A model generated the notes under the pieces. The model made no database searches, had not been told where the DNA came from, and was given only the letters and a program-made list of their open reading frames with translations. Positions 1 to 8,821 of a stretch of 64,000 nt of DNA are shown here, one piece after another. The position numbers were made by a program, and so were the translations under genes. How positions within the stretch are numbered: position 1 is the first letter of the stretch; every line of letters starts with the position of its first letter. Location: positions 372,001-436,000 of the forward strand of contig NZ_LT960611.1 in the NCBI RefSeq assembly GCF_900233005.1. Reading direction: 5' to 3'. The DNA is from Vibrio tapetis subsp. tapetis. Lineage in GTDB: Bacteria > Pseudomonadota > Gammaproteobacteria > Enterobacterales > Vibrionaceae.

Positions 1-2
1 AA

Positions 3-167
3 TGGCCTCGAGACGGTAACATGTTTCAAACCATTGATACGAAAGCTGGCTATCAACAAAATTTGATGTTGTTCAATCAACTGGAATTACTTGATATCTT
101 AATTCGTGACGATGTGGCTCTCGAGCTCGGAATTGTTGTGGGGTTCAATGCAACTGATGGTGACTGA
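3..167 (+). CDS. Imelysin-family protein, C-terminal fragment
   Basis: The window opens inside this gene; 54 codons are visible before a TGA at 165-167. The tail, with LELLDILIRDDVALELGI followed by VVGFNATDGD, looks like the C-terminus of imelysin (peptidase M75, IrpA-like) proteins. These are periplasmic or outer-membrane proteins linked to iron uptake. The stop lies inside the start region of the following DUF1513 gene, so the two are translationally coupled, as in the imelysin/DUF1513 operons common in Vibrio. The fragment is short, so the family call rests on the tail and on the neighbour. Confidence 0.7.
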   Translation, partial: WPRDGNMFQTIDTKAGYQQNLMLFNQLELLDILIRDDVALELGIVVGFNATDGD

Positions 168-1257
168 TCAAACAAGACGCCGTTTACTACAGGCCGCTTT
201 TTGGGGGGTAGCTTTACCCCTACCCACGACTTTTGGCTGTGCATCAGTGAATGCAGATAAAAAGCCCGCATTGATTGGCTGCGCAATTAGTGGCCGTGAT
301 CGCTATCAAGTTGTTATCGCCGATCATCGCGGTCAACCCATTGCGGTTCACCCTTTACCAAAGCGGGGCCATGGTGTTGCTGTCCAACCTAATGGAACGC
401 AGGCCGTAGCATTTGCGCGCAGACCTGGAGATTACTTTCAGCCGTTTGACTATGAATCCGGTGAAATGAAGCCGCTGGTTGTGCCAGAGGCTGATCGTCA
501 TTTTTATGGTCATGGTGTTTACTCCAAAGATGGCGAGTATCTTTTTGTTACCGAAGGGGATAAAACGACTAGCCGAGGGATTATTGGGGTGTACCAAGTC
601 TCAAATGGGTATAAAAAAATAGATGAGTGGTCTGGTTTTGGTATTGGTCCACATGAAGTGATCTTATTAGAGAACAACCAACTCGCTATTGGTGTTGGCG
701 GTGTGCATACCTTAGGCAGAACACCTCAAAACCTAGAAAGCATGATGCCTTCATTAAGTTATCTTAATATGGCTGGTGAGCTTGTTGATCAGGTTGGATT
801 ACCCGATCACCAACTCAGTATTCGCCATTTAGCAACGGATGCCAACGGTGCGGTTTATTGCGGTCAGCAGTACCGTGGTGAACCGGATAACTACCCAAGT
901 TTGGTGGCGGTGCACAGTGGTTTGTCGAGCGGAGGAAAGGGCAAGTCAGGGTTGAAAATGCTGAATGCGGAACCTGAAGAGTGGGCTCGATTCAATCACT
1001 ATATTGCCAGTATCGCGGTGCATGAAAATACGCTAATTGCGACTTCGCCTCGTGGGAATTGCTATGGAATTTGGGATTTAGCGAGCAACAAACTTCTGGA
1101 GTTGTCCGCACTTCCTGATGCTAGTGGCGCCGTTGCTAGTGAGGATGGATTTTGGTTAAGTTCTGGGGCGGCGAAGGTTGTTCATCAAGCTTATGATCAG
1201 CCAAGACAGACGCTTTCATCCAACATCTATTGGGATAACCACTGGAGCGTAATTTAG
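148..1257 (+). CDS. DUF1513 periplasmic protein (beta-propeller-like)
   Basis: The N-terminus has a twin-arginine-like stretch (TRRRLLQ), a hydrophobic segment, then FGCA, so it is exported by Tat or Sec and may be lipidated at that Cys. The body has repeated short beta-type motifs (GHGVAVQPNG, HFYGHGVYSKDGEYLFVTE, GIGPHEVILL) as in the WD40/YVTN-like propellers of DUF1513. Function is unknown; the family sits in iron-regulated imelysin operons. I start at ATG 148, which has GTGGGG a few bases upstream; ATG 157 is the alternative. An upstream in-frame ATG at 106 adds unlikely residues. It overlaps the imelysin stop by about 20 bases. Confidence 0.75.
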   Translation: MQLMVTDQTRRRLLQAAFWGVALPLPTTFGCASVNADKKPALIGCAISGRDRYQVVIADHRGQPIAVHPLPKRGHGVAVQPNGTQAVAFARRPGDYFQPFDYESGEMKPLVVPEADRHFYGHGVYSKDGEYLFVTEGDKTTSRGIIGVYQVSNGYKKIDEWSGFGIGPHEVILLENNQLAIGVGGVHTLGRTPQNLESMMPSLSYLNMAGELVDQVGLPDHQLSIRHLATDANGAVYCGQQYRGEPDNYPSLVAVHSGLSSGGKGKSGLKMLNAEPEEWARFNHYIASIAVHENTLIATSPRGNCYGIWDLASNKLLELSALPDASGAVASEDGFWLSSGAAKVVHQAYDQPRQTLSSNIYWDNHWSVI

Positions 1258-1290
1258 TCATTTAATAGTCCTATACTTGCTCAAATTTTT

Positions 1291-1320
1291 GCCATACTTA
1301 ACTATGTTGTTAAGTATGGC
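1291..1320. repeat. Perfect 12-bp inverted repeat upstream of ldtD
   Basis: Arms GCCATACTTAAC (1291-1302) and GTTAAGTATGGC (1309-1320) flank a 6-base loop. No T-run follows on either strand, so it is not a classical terminator. It ends 10 bases before the ldtD Shine-Dalgarno AGGAG (1331-1335). It could be an operator or an mRNA hairpin affecting ldtD translation. Confidence 0.6.
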
Positions 1321-1342
1321 GATGTCAGCAAGGAGCGGGCAA

Positions 1343-2956
1343 ATGAAAGTAAGACATTTAATTGTTTCGATTTTTCTGCTCTGCTCGTCCTCCGTTTATG
1401 CGTGGAGCCAGCACCAATCTCTCGCCTGGGTATCTAGCCATACACCTGCAGGCACCGCATTAGCTCATCATGAGTTATTGGCTCAAATTTATCATGGTAA
1501 TCAGTATCAACCCATTTGGTATCAATACGATGCGATCAAACAGTTTGAAGCGCAATTGGAACACGCCGCGCTGGCGGACGTCAGCGATGTGTTTTATCAC
1601 CGACTGTCTGAACTAAAAGAAGCTCGTTATCAAAATCGTTGGCAAGAATATGACATTTTGGCCACCGACACCTTACTTACCTTTATGTCTTATTCACAAC
1701 TGGCTCAGAAAGAAGGCAAAGGTTGGTTCTTTGGTGGGCGTGTACCTGCACATTTGCCAATGCCCGAAGAAGGCAGTACCGAGGCGTTGCTTTTTGCGGT
1801 AGAAAATGACGGCCTACAAGCCTACCTAGAACAATACGAGCCTAATACGGCCGCTTTTAAAAAATACGTGACGACGATCGATAAACTGAAACCGTACGTC
1901 GATTTCTTTGTCAGTGATTACATGCAGCGAAAACATTTGTTACGCAAAGGAGACAGAATAACTCACAAACCGGAATTAACTTATCGTTTGGATATTCTAG
2001 GTTTTGATGTTCAGCACATTGATCAAAGTAATAAAATTTATGATGGCGACTTAGAATTGGTGGTTAAACAGTTCCAACAACGTCATGGCTTGAGTGTGGA
2101 TGGCGTTATAGGGCCGAAAACTATCTATTGGATTAATCGACCGATGGAAGAGCGATTACGTTTAGTTGCACTTAATGCACAACGGCTACGAATATGGCCA
2201 GAACAACGCAGTAATATTGTATTGGTTAATGTCCCGCAGTTTGCGATGACTTATTGGAAAGAAGGGCAGAAAGCGTTTGAATCCGATGTGATTGTTGGTC
2301 GACCATCACGCAAGACGCCACTCATCAATACCAAAATGGACTCGGTGATTCTGAATCCTAGATGGAACGTCCCACGAAAAATCATGGTCAAGGACATTTT
2401 ACCTAAAGCAATCCATAGTCAGGAATATCTAGAAAGCCACAATTATGAAATTGTAAAAAGTTGGCACAATAGAGAAGTCATCAACCCTGATGAAATTGAC
2501 TGGACTGAGGTCAACCCTAGCTCGTTTCCATATCGAATTCGTCAACTGTCAGGGCCAAGAAATGCGTTAGGGCAATACAAATTTAACACGCCCAACAAAA
2601 ATGCTATTTTCTTGCACGATACCCCGGCAAAATCTTTGTTTTCTAAAGACAGACGAGCGTTTAGCTCGGGTTGTATTCGCATAGAAGAGGCGGCGTCATT
2701 TGCTCAATTATTGGTAGAACAGTCAGCCGTAAAATCTCAGTTCAAACAAATGTCTTTACCCGGTGAAGACACATTAGCAGTAACATTAAAAAGACGCATT
2801 CCAGTGCATATCATCTATCAAACGGTTTGGTTTAAGAATGGTGAACTGCAATACAGCGATGATGTTTACCGCTATGACCATTTGAGTAAGAGTTCAAATT
2901 TTGACGCAAAACTGACGAAAATCGTGAATCTAGATAAAGTTCTTTCTGCTCAATAA
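1343..2956 (+). CDS. ldtD: L,D-transpeptidase, YcbB/LdtD type
   Basis: Forms 3-3 (mDAP-mDAP) cross-links in periplasmic peptidoglycan. The chosen start, ATG 1343, follows AGGAG with 7-base spacing and gives a clean signal peptide (MKVRHLIVSIFLLCSSSVYA); an ATG at 1277 would add 22 residues ahead of it. A peptidoglycan-binding repeat lies at about residues 205-270 (VVKQFQQRHGLSVDGVIGP). The YkuD catalytic domain follows from about 290, with His425 (FLHDTP) and nucleophile Cys444 in SSGCIR. Length of 537 residues is usual for the family. Next come mepK and gloC, the same order as ycbB-ycbK-ycbL in E. coli. Confidence 0.88.
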   Translation: MKVRHLIVSIFLLCSSSVYAWSQHQSLAWVSSHTPAGTALAHHELLAQIYHGNQYQPIWYQYDAIKQFEAQLEHAALADVSDVFYHRLSELKEARYQNRWQEYDILATDTLLTFMSYSQLAQKEGKGWFFGGRVPAHLPMPEEGSTEALLFAVENDGLQAYLEQYEPNTAAFKKYVTTIDKLKPYVDFFVSDYMQRKHLLRKGDRITHKPELTYRLDILGFDVQHIDQSNKIYDGDLELVVKQFQQRHGLSVDGVIGPKTIYWINRPMEERLRLVALNAQRLRIWPEQRSNIVLVNVPQFAMTYWKEGQKAFESDVIVGRPSRKTPLINTKMDSVILNPRWNVPRKIMVKDILPKAIHSQEYLESHNYEIVKSWHNREVINPDEIDWTEVNPSSFPYRIRQLSGPRNALGQYKFNTPNKNAIFLHDTPAKSLFSKDRRAFSSGCIRIEEAASFAQLLVEQSAVKSQFKQMSLPGEDTLAVTLKRRIPVHIIYQTVWFKNGELQYSDDVYRYDHLSKSSNFDAKLTKIVNLDKVLSAQ

Positions 2957-2965
2957 CTAATCAAC

Positions 2966-2992
2966 AAATCGGCTCTATCTGAGCCGATTTCG
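2966..2992 (+). terminator. Hairpin after ldtD
   Basis: Ten-base stem AAATCGGCTC (2966-2975) and GAGCCGATTT (2981-2990) with loop TATCT, 10 bases after the ldtD stop. The stem ends in TTT but no long U-tract follows, so this is a weak or leaky terminator at best. Confidence 0.5.
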
Positions 2993-3088
2993 CCAATTTT
3001 TCTGGTTTGACCATGGTAAATTTTCTCGGTAGGGTCTCGATCTTGCATTAATTAGCATGTCGATTCGTAACCAAAGTTGAATGAACCA

Positions 3089-3637
3089 ATGTCGTATTCA
3101 GATTTAAACCGTAGAAAATTTATACAGCTTGCGAGTGCAGGATTTGTAACCACCACGCTAATGCCGACTCAAGCGTTAGCGAGCTTAGCTTCTAAACCTC
3201 GTAACATCGTTTTTAATAATCTTCATACTGGAGAGAAAATAGAAACCTGTTATTTCGATGGCTCTACTTATGTAACAGAAGAGCTTGACCGCATTAACCA
3301 CATTTGTCGTGATTTCCGCAGAAACGAATCTCATCCAATGGATAAGTTGTTGCTAGACAAGATCAGTGCAATTCAATCAGCGCTCGGAACGAACGCAGAA
3401 GTGCAGATCATTTCTGGTTATCGTTCGCCGGCAACTAATGAGATGCTGAGAGGAAAATCTTCCGGTGTGGCAAAGAAAAGCCACCATATGTTAGGCAAAG
3501 CCATCGACTTTCGTTTAGAAGGCGTGGCGTTAGCTGACGTGCGTAAAGCCGCTATTTCACTTAAAGCTGGTGGAGTAGGTTATTATCCGGGAAGTAACTT
3601 TATTCACATTGATACGGGCGCAACGCGATCTTGGTAA
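3089..3637 (+). CDS. mepK: Murein endopeptidase MepK-like (YcbK, DUF882/M15)
   Basis: In E. coli MepK is a zinc peptidase that cuts mDAP-mDAP 3-3 cross-links, the bonds made by LdtD. The N-terminus carries a Tat-type signal (NRRKFIQLASAGFVTTT, then an ALA cleavage site). The M15 zinc ligands are visible in SHHMLGKAIDF and in the C-terminal NFIHIDTG; SGYRSPATNEMLR is also typical of the family. The start is taken at ATG 3089; a TTG at 3077 would add four residues. Its position between ldtD and gloC matches E. coli. Confidence 0.85.
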   Translation: MSYSDLNRRKFIQLASAGFVTTTLMPTQALASLASKPRNIVFNNLHTGEKIETCYFDGSTYVTEELDRINHICRDFRRNESHPMDKLLLDKISAIQSALGTNAEVQIISGYRSPATNEMLRGKSSGVAKKSHHMLGKAIDFRLEGVALADVRKAAISLKAGGVGYYPGSNFIHIDTGATRSW

Positions 3638-3735
3638 TACGCTCTGCCTCGAAAAGTGTTCCAGACTCAGCTTGTCAAATTCAAGGTGAAATGTCATAGT
3701 TCTGGGCAATAACCCTTTTCAAAAGAGTAAGTAGA

Positions 3736-4389
3736 ATGAGCCTTAAATACCAAGTCGTGCCTGTCACTTCTTTTTCTCAAAATTGTTCCATTGTTTGGTG
3801 CGACGAAACAATGGAAGCTGTAGTGGTCGATCCAGGTGGCGATGTTAAGCACCTAGTTACTATCATTCAAGAATTGGGTGTTAAGGTCGTTAAAATTCTA
3901 TTAACTCATGGCCATTTAGACCACGTTGGTGGCACCGAAGATTTAGCTCGTGAAATGGTGACCCCAATTATAGGCCCACATAAAGACGACAACTTTTGGT
4001 TGCAAGGCCTTGAAGGCCAAAGTCAGATGTTCGGGTTTCCACTCACTGAGGCGTTTGAACCGGATCAGTGGTTAAATGAAGGTGACATCGTAACGTTTGG
4101 CAAGGAATCGATGGATGTCTTGCATACTCCAGGTCACACTCCAGGTCATGTGGTGTTTTACAGTGCATCGGCGAAGTTAGCGTTTGTTGGTGATGTTTTA
4201 TTTAACGGTAGTATTGGTCGTACTGACTTCCCTAAAGGGGATTTGAATACACTGATGGAATCGATCAAAGGCAAGCTTTGGCCGCTTGGTAACGAAACGA
4301 CATTTGTACCGGGTCATGGGCCTGAATCCACATTTGGAAAAGAGCGTGTCTCTAACCCATATGTGGCAGACGAAATGCCAATCTACTAG
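3736..4389 (+). CDS. gloC: Type II glyoxalase-like hydrolase GloC (YcbL)
   Basis: Metallo-beta-lactamase fold hydrolase acting on S-lactoylglutathione-type thioesters in methylglyoxal detoxification. The zinc motif HGHLDH is at residues 58-63; further metal ligands are in HTPGHTPGHV, FVGDVLF and FVPGHGP. At 217 residues it matches the short YcbL form rather than the longer GloB. It is third in the ldtD-mepK-gloC run, with about 100 bases after mepK, and a good terminator follows it. Confidence 0.88.
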   Translation: MSLKYQVVPVTSFSQNCSIVWCDETMEAVVVDPGGDVKHLVTIIQELGVKVVKILLTHGHLDHVGGTEDLAREMVTPIIGPHKDDNFWLQGLEGQSQMFGFPLTEAFEPDQWLNEGDIVTFGKESMDVLHTPGHTPGHVVFYSASAKLAFVGDVLFNGSIGRTDFPKGDLNTLMESIKGKLWPLGNETTFVPGHGPESTFGKERVSNPYVADEMPIY

Positions 4390-4408
4390 TCTGTTTAAAA
4401 TATAATGA

Positions 4409-4432
4409 AGCGCCTTAATGGCGCTTTTTTTA
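4409..4432 (+). terminator. Rho-independent terminator after gloC
   Basis: Stem AGCGCC (4409-4414) and GGCGCT (4420-4425), loop TTAAT, followed by a run of T to about 4431. Confidence 0.85.
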
Positions 4433-4465
4433 TGCTCAGAACTTTGTACATTAAGTATTTGAACC

Positions 4466-5152
4466 TCAGAGCCTCGGTTTATCCGCAGAAACAGAAGGCG
4501 AGGCGGCAAGGTAGCGCCTAGTGAGGCCAACGAATTCTTCGATAGGGCGATCAAGATCTGATTCGGAGATAAAGAGATCGTATCCCCAGTACTGTCTTTG
4601 ATACCGCATACGATTTGCCATCATCGCCGCTAAGCCTCGAAACTGTTCGCCAGAAGATGAGATGTGAGGGTCACCATTAAGTACCATGTCCTCAAATTTG
4701 GATAACTCACCTTTTTGCTTTGCACCGAGGTAGAGCAAAGCTCGTTGCTCCAGTAAGATCTGCGTGGTAATGCGTGGGCAAATACTGTTGATGTATGGAG
4801 AATAGTCTTTCAGGCGTATCCCAATCCATGGCATGGGCTCACACCAGCCATCTTTTTGGTAATGGCACAGTGAGATTTCACTGATATTACTCCAAGTTAC
4901 CACCCAACCACCTTTAAATAAGTGCTGTTGAAAGTGTGTATCCGTCATGGTGAAACGAACTCGCGCTTGCTCAATGAGGAAGTAGGCCACCCCAAGCAGG
5001 GTGACAATGCCACACCAAATCAGCAGTGCTAGGGCAGGCGTTGGCATGACGACAAATAGTAAAAGACCCAATAAAACAGCAGCAACCCCGACCTTTTTAT
5101 TAATAGGCGAGCCAAAATCGAATGATATGTTGCTCAGGTGTTGTGTTGGCAT
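4466..5152 (-). CDS. Predicted membrane protein, probably DUF2982
   Basis: 228 residues with two adjacent hydrophobic segments near the N-terminus (VGVAAVLLGLLLFVV and ALALLIWCGIVTLLGVAYFL), then a soluble domain with a PH-like beginning (RFTMTDTHFQQHLFKGGWVVTWSNI). I recall this as the DUF2982 family of marine gammaproteobacteria, but that is memory and was not searched. No catalytic motif is visible. It converges on gloC and is monocistronic. Confidence 0.65.
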   Translation of the reverse strand: MPTQHLSNISFDFGSPINKKVGVAAVLLGLLLFVVMPTPALALLIWCGIVTLLGVAYFLIEQARVRFTMTDTHFQQHLFKGGWVVTWSNISEISLCHYQKDGWCEPMPWIGIRLKDYSPYINSICPRITTQILLEQRALLYLGAKQKGELSKFEDMVLNGDPHISSSGEQFRGLAAMMANRMRYQRQYWGYDLFISESDLDRPIEEFVGLTRRYLAASPSVSADKPRL

Positions 5153-5382
5153 CTAGGTTTTCCTTCCCCTCTTTAGTACTGAACAATAAACAGGAATACC
5201 GTATCCATGACCCCCGGTTTATTTTACTGATGGTTGTATAAATAATAGTCGAACAGTGCGTATTTCCCCATTTTTCGCCGGAATTTCGGCTCTAGACTAC
5301 AAATTTGCCTTCATTTTTGTTATAAATCGCGCTTCAAAATTTTCACCACTGCGCCGAATGCAGTGAAATGGAGAAATACTCG

Positions 5383-5772
5383 ATGAGACTAGCACATAAG
5401 CGTAAGGTGCAGATGAAACTGCAGAAGCACATTAAAGCGGCTGTAGCAAACGTAACAGCACCTAAAGCAACCAAACCTGCGGCAGACAAGATTGTTGTAG
5501 AGAAGGCGGTTGCTGCGACACCAGCGGCGAAAAAAGTCGTTGCTGCAGCTACAAAAGCTGATGTAGCTCTAACTCCAAAGCAACAACAAGTATTGGATAT
5601 TGTTGTTAGCAATGCTGAAGGTATTAATCCTAAAGGCATCGGCCTTGTTGCTGGCCAAGAAGATGCAAAAGCAGCTTCATGGGCAACAGGCGCACTTAAA
5701 AAGCTGCTAGAAGAAAACCTAGTAGTTAAAGAACAGCTAGCGGGTAACAAGGTTATCTACAAAGCGATTTAA
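5383..5772 (+). CDS. Small basic protein: Ala/Lys-rich N-terminus, winged-helix-like C-terminus
   Basis: 129 residues. The first 65 are rich in Ala, Lys and Val (AAKKVVAAATK), like bacterial histone-H1-type tails. The last 65 (LTPKQQQVLDIVVSNAEGI to the end) resemble a winged-helix unit, as in proteins loosely labelled MarR family in Vibrio. The start is taken at ATG 5383 because GGAG lies 8 bases upstream; ATG 5368 overlaps that site. A role in nucleoid or DNA binding is inference. It has its own strong terminator. Confidence 0.72.
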   Translation: MRLAHKRKVQMKLQKHIKAAVANVTAPKATKPAADKIVVEKAVAATPAAKKVVAAATKADVALTPKQQQVLDIVVSNAEGINPKGIGLVAGQEDAKAASWATGALKKLLEENLVVKEQLAGNKVIYKAI

Positions 5773-5797
5773 TTTGCTTTCGCTGTTTAAGAATAAG

Positions 5798-5836
5798 AAA
5801 AAGCCCAGTCATTTCGCGATGACTGGGCTTTTTCTT
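5798..5836. terminator. Bidirectional terminator between the winged-helix gene and ynjF
   Basis: Long stem AAAGCCCAGTCAT paired with ATGACTGGGCTTT around TTCGCG, with A-rich and T-rich flanks that would serve both converging genes. Confidence 0.85.
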
Positions 5837-5849
5837 TATACAGTTCGGA

Positions 5850-6476
5850 TCACTCTTTCCTGTTTTCGATGTCATGTAATGTGTGAAAACCAGACCAAAT
5901 ACGCGTCAGGGTTGTTATCCAGCATAATGATCCAAATACATAGGCGATAATAGCAAAGTGGCTTGGTAACAAGCACATCACAATAAAACAGGCGATGGTT
6001 TCTGTTCCTTCAGTAATGCCACTCATGTAGTACAACGATTTGTTTTTATAAACGGGGTTTTCGATACGGTGTTTGCTTGCCATGATGGCAAACGCAAAGT
6101 ATCAAGTGTCTGTGCCGATAAATGAAAAAATCAAAAATGCACCGGCAATCGCATTACTGCTCGGATCGGCAAGTACAAATCCAAAAGGGATCAATGAATA
6201 AAAAAGAAAATCCAAGCTGATGTCGAGAAACCCACCTGAATCTGATATGCCATGCCTGCGGGCCAATGCGCCGTCAAGGCCATCCGCGACTCGGTTTAAC
6301 ACCACAAACAACAATGCCAGCGAGTATTGCTGCCAAATTAACGCAGGAAAGGCGCAACAGCCGAGTATAAACCCTTTAACCGTTGTTTGGTTCGCTGTGG
6401 CCCCCATTTTGTCGAGTACGGCTGCACCTAAGTTTAACGGCGAGCGAATAACTTTAATTGAAAATCTATCTAACAT
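5850..6476 (-). pseudogene. ynjF: CDP-alcohol phosphatidyltransferase (ynjF-like), in-frame stop
   Basis: Read as one frame this is a 208-residue membrane enzyme of the YnjF type. The catalytic signature D-x2-DG-x2-AR-x8-G-x3-D-x3-D is intact in DGLDGALARRHG followed by GGFLDISLD. Codon 125 is TGA (6102-6104, minus strand). Downstream the same frame carries on with family sequence (YFAFAIMASKHRIENPVYKN to the end at 5850). The position is probably Ser in relatives, so one C-to-G change (TCA to TGA) would explain it. The catalytic part and early membrane segments precede the stop; the last segments are lost. The start overlaps ynjD by 11 bases, as in the E. coli ynjBCD...F cluster. It may be a real nonsense mutation or a base-call error. 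Confidence 0.8.
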
Positions 6477-7131
6477 GATGGGTCACCTTTTGAACTTGGT
6501 TCCAAGGCCAAACTAGACACTTGTCTTGATCCGGTACATCGGATTGGTCGTGAGTCACCATCACTGTTGGGATATTCGCTTCACTAAGTTGTTCGAATAT
6601 CCAATCTCTAAATTGCGTTCTAAGAGATTGGTCCAATTTGCTAAACGGTTCGTCAAGTAAGGCTAATTTGGGTTTGGCTAGCAGCATTCGAATTAAGCTA
6701 ACACGTGCACGTTGACCGCCAGATATCTGATTGGGTAGTGAATTGGCAAGAGATTCTAGCCCTAACTTTTCAAGAGCATGTAAAGCCTGAGTCTGGCGTT
6801 GTTGCCCCTTGACGGAATTAGGCAAAGCAAACGCGAGGTTTTCCCATACATTGAGATGGGGGAACAGTAAATCCTCTTGAAACAGAATGCCTACTTTGCG
6901 CTTGTGCGGTGCTAGGTTCGAGATATCCGTGCCTGCAAGTGTAATTCCCCCAGAAAACGAAAACTCGCGCCCTAGGTGGCCGGCAAGGGCATTTAACAAG
7001 GTTGATTTACCACAACCACTCGGGCCCATGAGGCTAAGCACTTCGCCGTTACTCACCGTAAAACTCAGTGGTTGGAATAACTGGCTTTGTTGGCGATCAT
7101 AAATGGTGAGATTTTCTACTGCGAGCGTCAT
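6466..7131 (-). CDS. ynjD: ABC transporter ATP-binding protein YnjD-like
   Basis: 221-residue cytoplasmic ATPase. Visible motifs are Walker A GPSGCGKST, Q-loop ILFQEDLLFPH, signature ISGGQRAR, Walker B LALLDEP and the H-loop VMVTHD. It resembles ThiQ and YnjD. It overlaps the permease gene by 35 bases and the phosphatidyltransferase by 11, so the four genes are read as one operon. Substrate is unknown; the E. coli YnjBCD system is only loosely assigned. Confidence 0.85.
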   Translation of the reverse strand: MTLAVENLTIYDRQQSQLFQPLSFTVSNGEVLSLMGPSGCGKSTLLNALAGHLGREFSFSGGITLAGTDISNLAPHKRKVGILFQEDLLFPHLNVWENLAFALPNSVKGQQRQTQALHALEKLGLESLANSLPNQISGGQRARVSLIRMLLAKPKLALLDEPFSKLDQSLRTQFRDWIFEQLSEANIPTVMVTHDQSDVPDQDKCLVWPWNQVQKVTHHVR

Positions 7132-8812
7132 GTCTAACCGCTGTCCTTACTGGTTTAATTTGTCCTATTTTTCGACGTTGATGTTGTTTTAATAAATATG
7201 CAAAGAAGAAAAATACAAAGGGTAATAGTGCTTGCCAAAGGGCATAAATCGCTGTTACGCGTCGGTCGTATCCACTTGAGAGAGCAACAGCTTCCGTTGT
7301 AATGGTGGATATTCTGCCAGCCCCTAATACCAGCGTTGGTAAGTATTGCGCGAGACTAACACTCACTCCAATGGCCCAAGCATAGATGATGGCTGGAAAA
7401 ACAATAGGGGCTTTAACTTGCAGCCAAGTTCTAAGTGGTGATTTACCAAGACTTAGAGCGGATAACGTATAGCGCTCGTCATAGCTGCGCCATGGCCCAT
7501 CAAGGGATAGGAATACGTATGGAAAGGCAAAGAAAACGTGCGCCCAACAGACCCAGAGATAATAGTAGTCAGCGCCAATTAACAAGCTTGCGACCTGAAT
7601 GCCAAACAGCAATGATATTTGCGGAATCAATAAGGGGATCGCAATCATGAAGCTCGGTACATGGCTTTTGTGTTTTAAACGGTATTCATGAGTAATTATG
7701 GCTAAAAGCAAGGCTATGGTCGCCGAGACTGTCGCAATGGCGACGCTGTTACTGATCGTTGGGAGCACGCTGCTCCATTCGGTTTGCCAGAAGCGCTCAC
7801 TCCACCGAGAAGGCAGTAAATCTGGGAACTTCCATCGTTGAGCAAAGCTCCAAATGAGTAGAATAGGGAAGCAGATCAAAGCCGTAATGCTCAATGTAGC
7901 GAACATTGATTTACCGGGTAGTGCAATGCCATACCGTCCTGAGAATTGCCATTGGCGGCACTGCTTGACAAGAAGCCACTCTAGGGTGCGAGCAAAGGCG
8001 ATCATGGCCGAACATAGAGCGAATAAAATGGCTGCGCCTGCGCCTGCTCGCGGAAGTAACGTTAAGTTTGGTTCGTTAAACCATTGCCAAACTAGCACAG
8101 CAAAAGTGGGAGGATTGGTTGGCCCTACTACTAAAGCGACATCGACGACCGACGCGCTGAAAGCCAACACCGCAAAAAGTGGAAATCGCATCTTGCTTAG
8201 CCATTGAGGTAGTATGCATTTCCACCATAACTGGTTGTCGTTGTAGCCGAGGCTGTGCGCCATTTGCGTGGTTTGCTTGATTCTGAGTTGCGCCAGAACA
8301 GGCATGCTCATTAATAAGAAAAAAGTGATTTCCTTGAGCGCCAATACCGCAATGAGCCCAACACCAGATTGATGTTGAATTAGAGGAACATTCCAGTTGC
8401 CGTCAACGTGAATGGAGAACAAGGCCAGCCCAGACTCAAGCGCTCTTACCATGATACCGGTAGGTGAGAAAAGAAAAGCAAACCCGATAGCAAAAGCAAC
8501 ATGAGGTAAGGCCATGAGCGGGGCTAAACTGTTTTCAATTTTCTGCCACGCTTTGGTTTGCCAACAGCTTTGTAATATCGCAAACGTAGCGAAGAGGGCA
8601 AGATAGGAGCTAATTAATGTCGTCGAAACGGTGAGCCAGATAGAGTGGCCGATACCGCTCCAATCGAACGCCGCACTAAAGCCAACTAAACTCGGCTTAG
8701 AGAGCCCAAGTGGGGGAATGTAGGCAAATGCAGAGGCAAACATACCTACCATCCCAGGGATGGTAGGTGCGATGCAAATAATCAGTACTGCCAAATACAA
8801 CAGGCGTAACAT
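7097..8812 (-). CDS. ynjC: ABC transporter permease YnjC-like
   Basis: 571 residues with about twelve hydrophobic segments and two halves, each with its own permease domain. An EAA-like loop is seen in SLGYNDNQLWWKCILPQW in the first half and SLGKSPLRTWLQVKAPIV in the second. Such fused double permeases (YnjC, ThiP, FbpB types) pair with one ATPase and one binding protein, both present here. The first residues form a membrane segment (MLRLLYLAVLIICIAPTIPG). Confidence 0.85.
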   Translation of the reverse strand: MLRLLYLAVLIICIAPTIPGMVGMFASAFAYIPPLGLSKPSLVGFSAAFDWSGIGHSIWLTVSTTLISSYLALFATFAILQSCWQTKAWQKIENSLAPLMALPHVAFAIGFAFLFSPTGIMVRALESGLALFSIHVDGNWNVPLIQHQSGVGLIAVLALKEITFFLLMSMPVLAQLRIKQTTQMAHSLGYNDNQLWWKCILPQWLSKMRFPLFAVLAFSASVVDVALVVGPTNPPTFAVLVWQWFNEPNLTLLPRAGAGAAILFALCSAMIAFARTLEWLLVKQCRQWQFSGRYGIALPGKSMFATLSITALICFPILLIWSFAQRWKFPDLLPSRWSERFWQTEWSSVLPTISNSVAIATVSATIALLLAIITHEYRLKHKSHVPSFMIAIPLLIPQISLLFGIQVASLLIGADYYYLWVCWAHVFFAFPYVFLSLDGPWRSYDERYTLSALSLGKSPLRTWLQVKAPIVFPAIIYAWAIGVSVSLAQYLPTLVLGAGRISTITTEAVALSSGYDRRVTAIYALWQALLPFVFFFFAYLLKQHQRRKIGQIKPVRTAVRHDARSRKSHHL

Positions 8813-8821
8813 AAGAATATT

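Noticed and set aside
6102..6104. Selenocysteine at the ynjF TGA
   Set aside because: No SECIS-like hairpin was noted right after the codon, and relatives have an ordinary residue there; this family is not known to contain selenocysteine.
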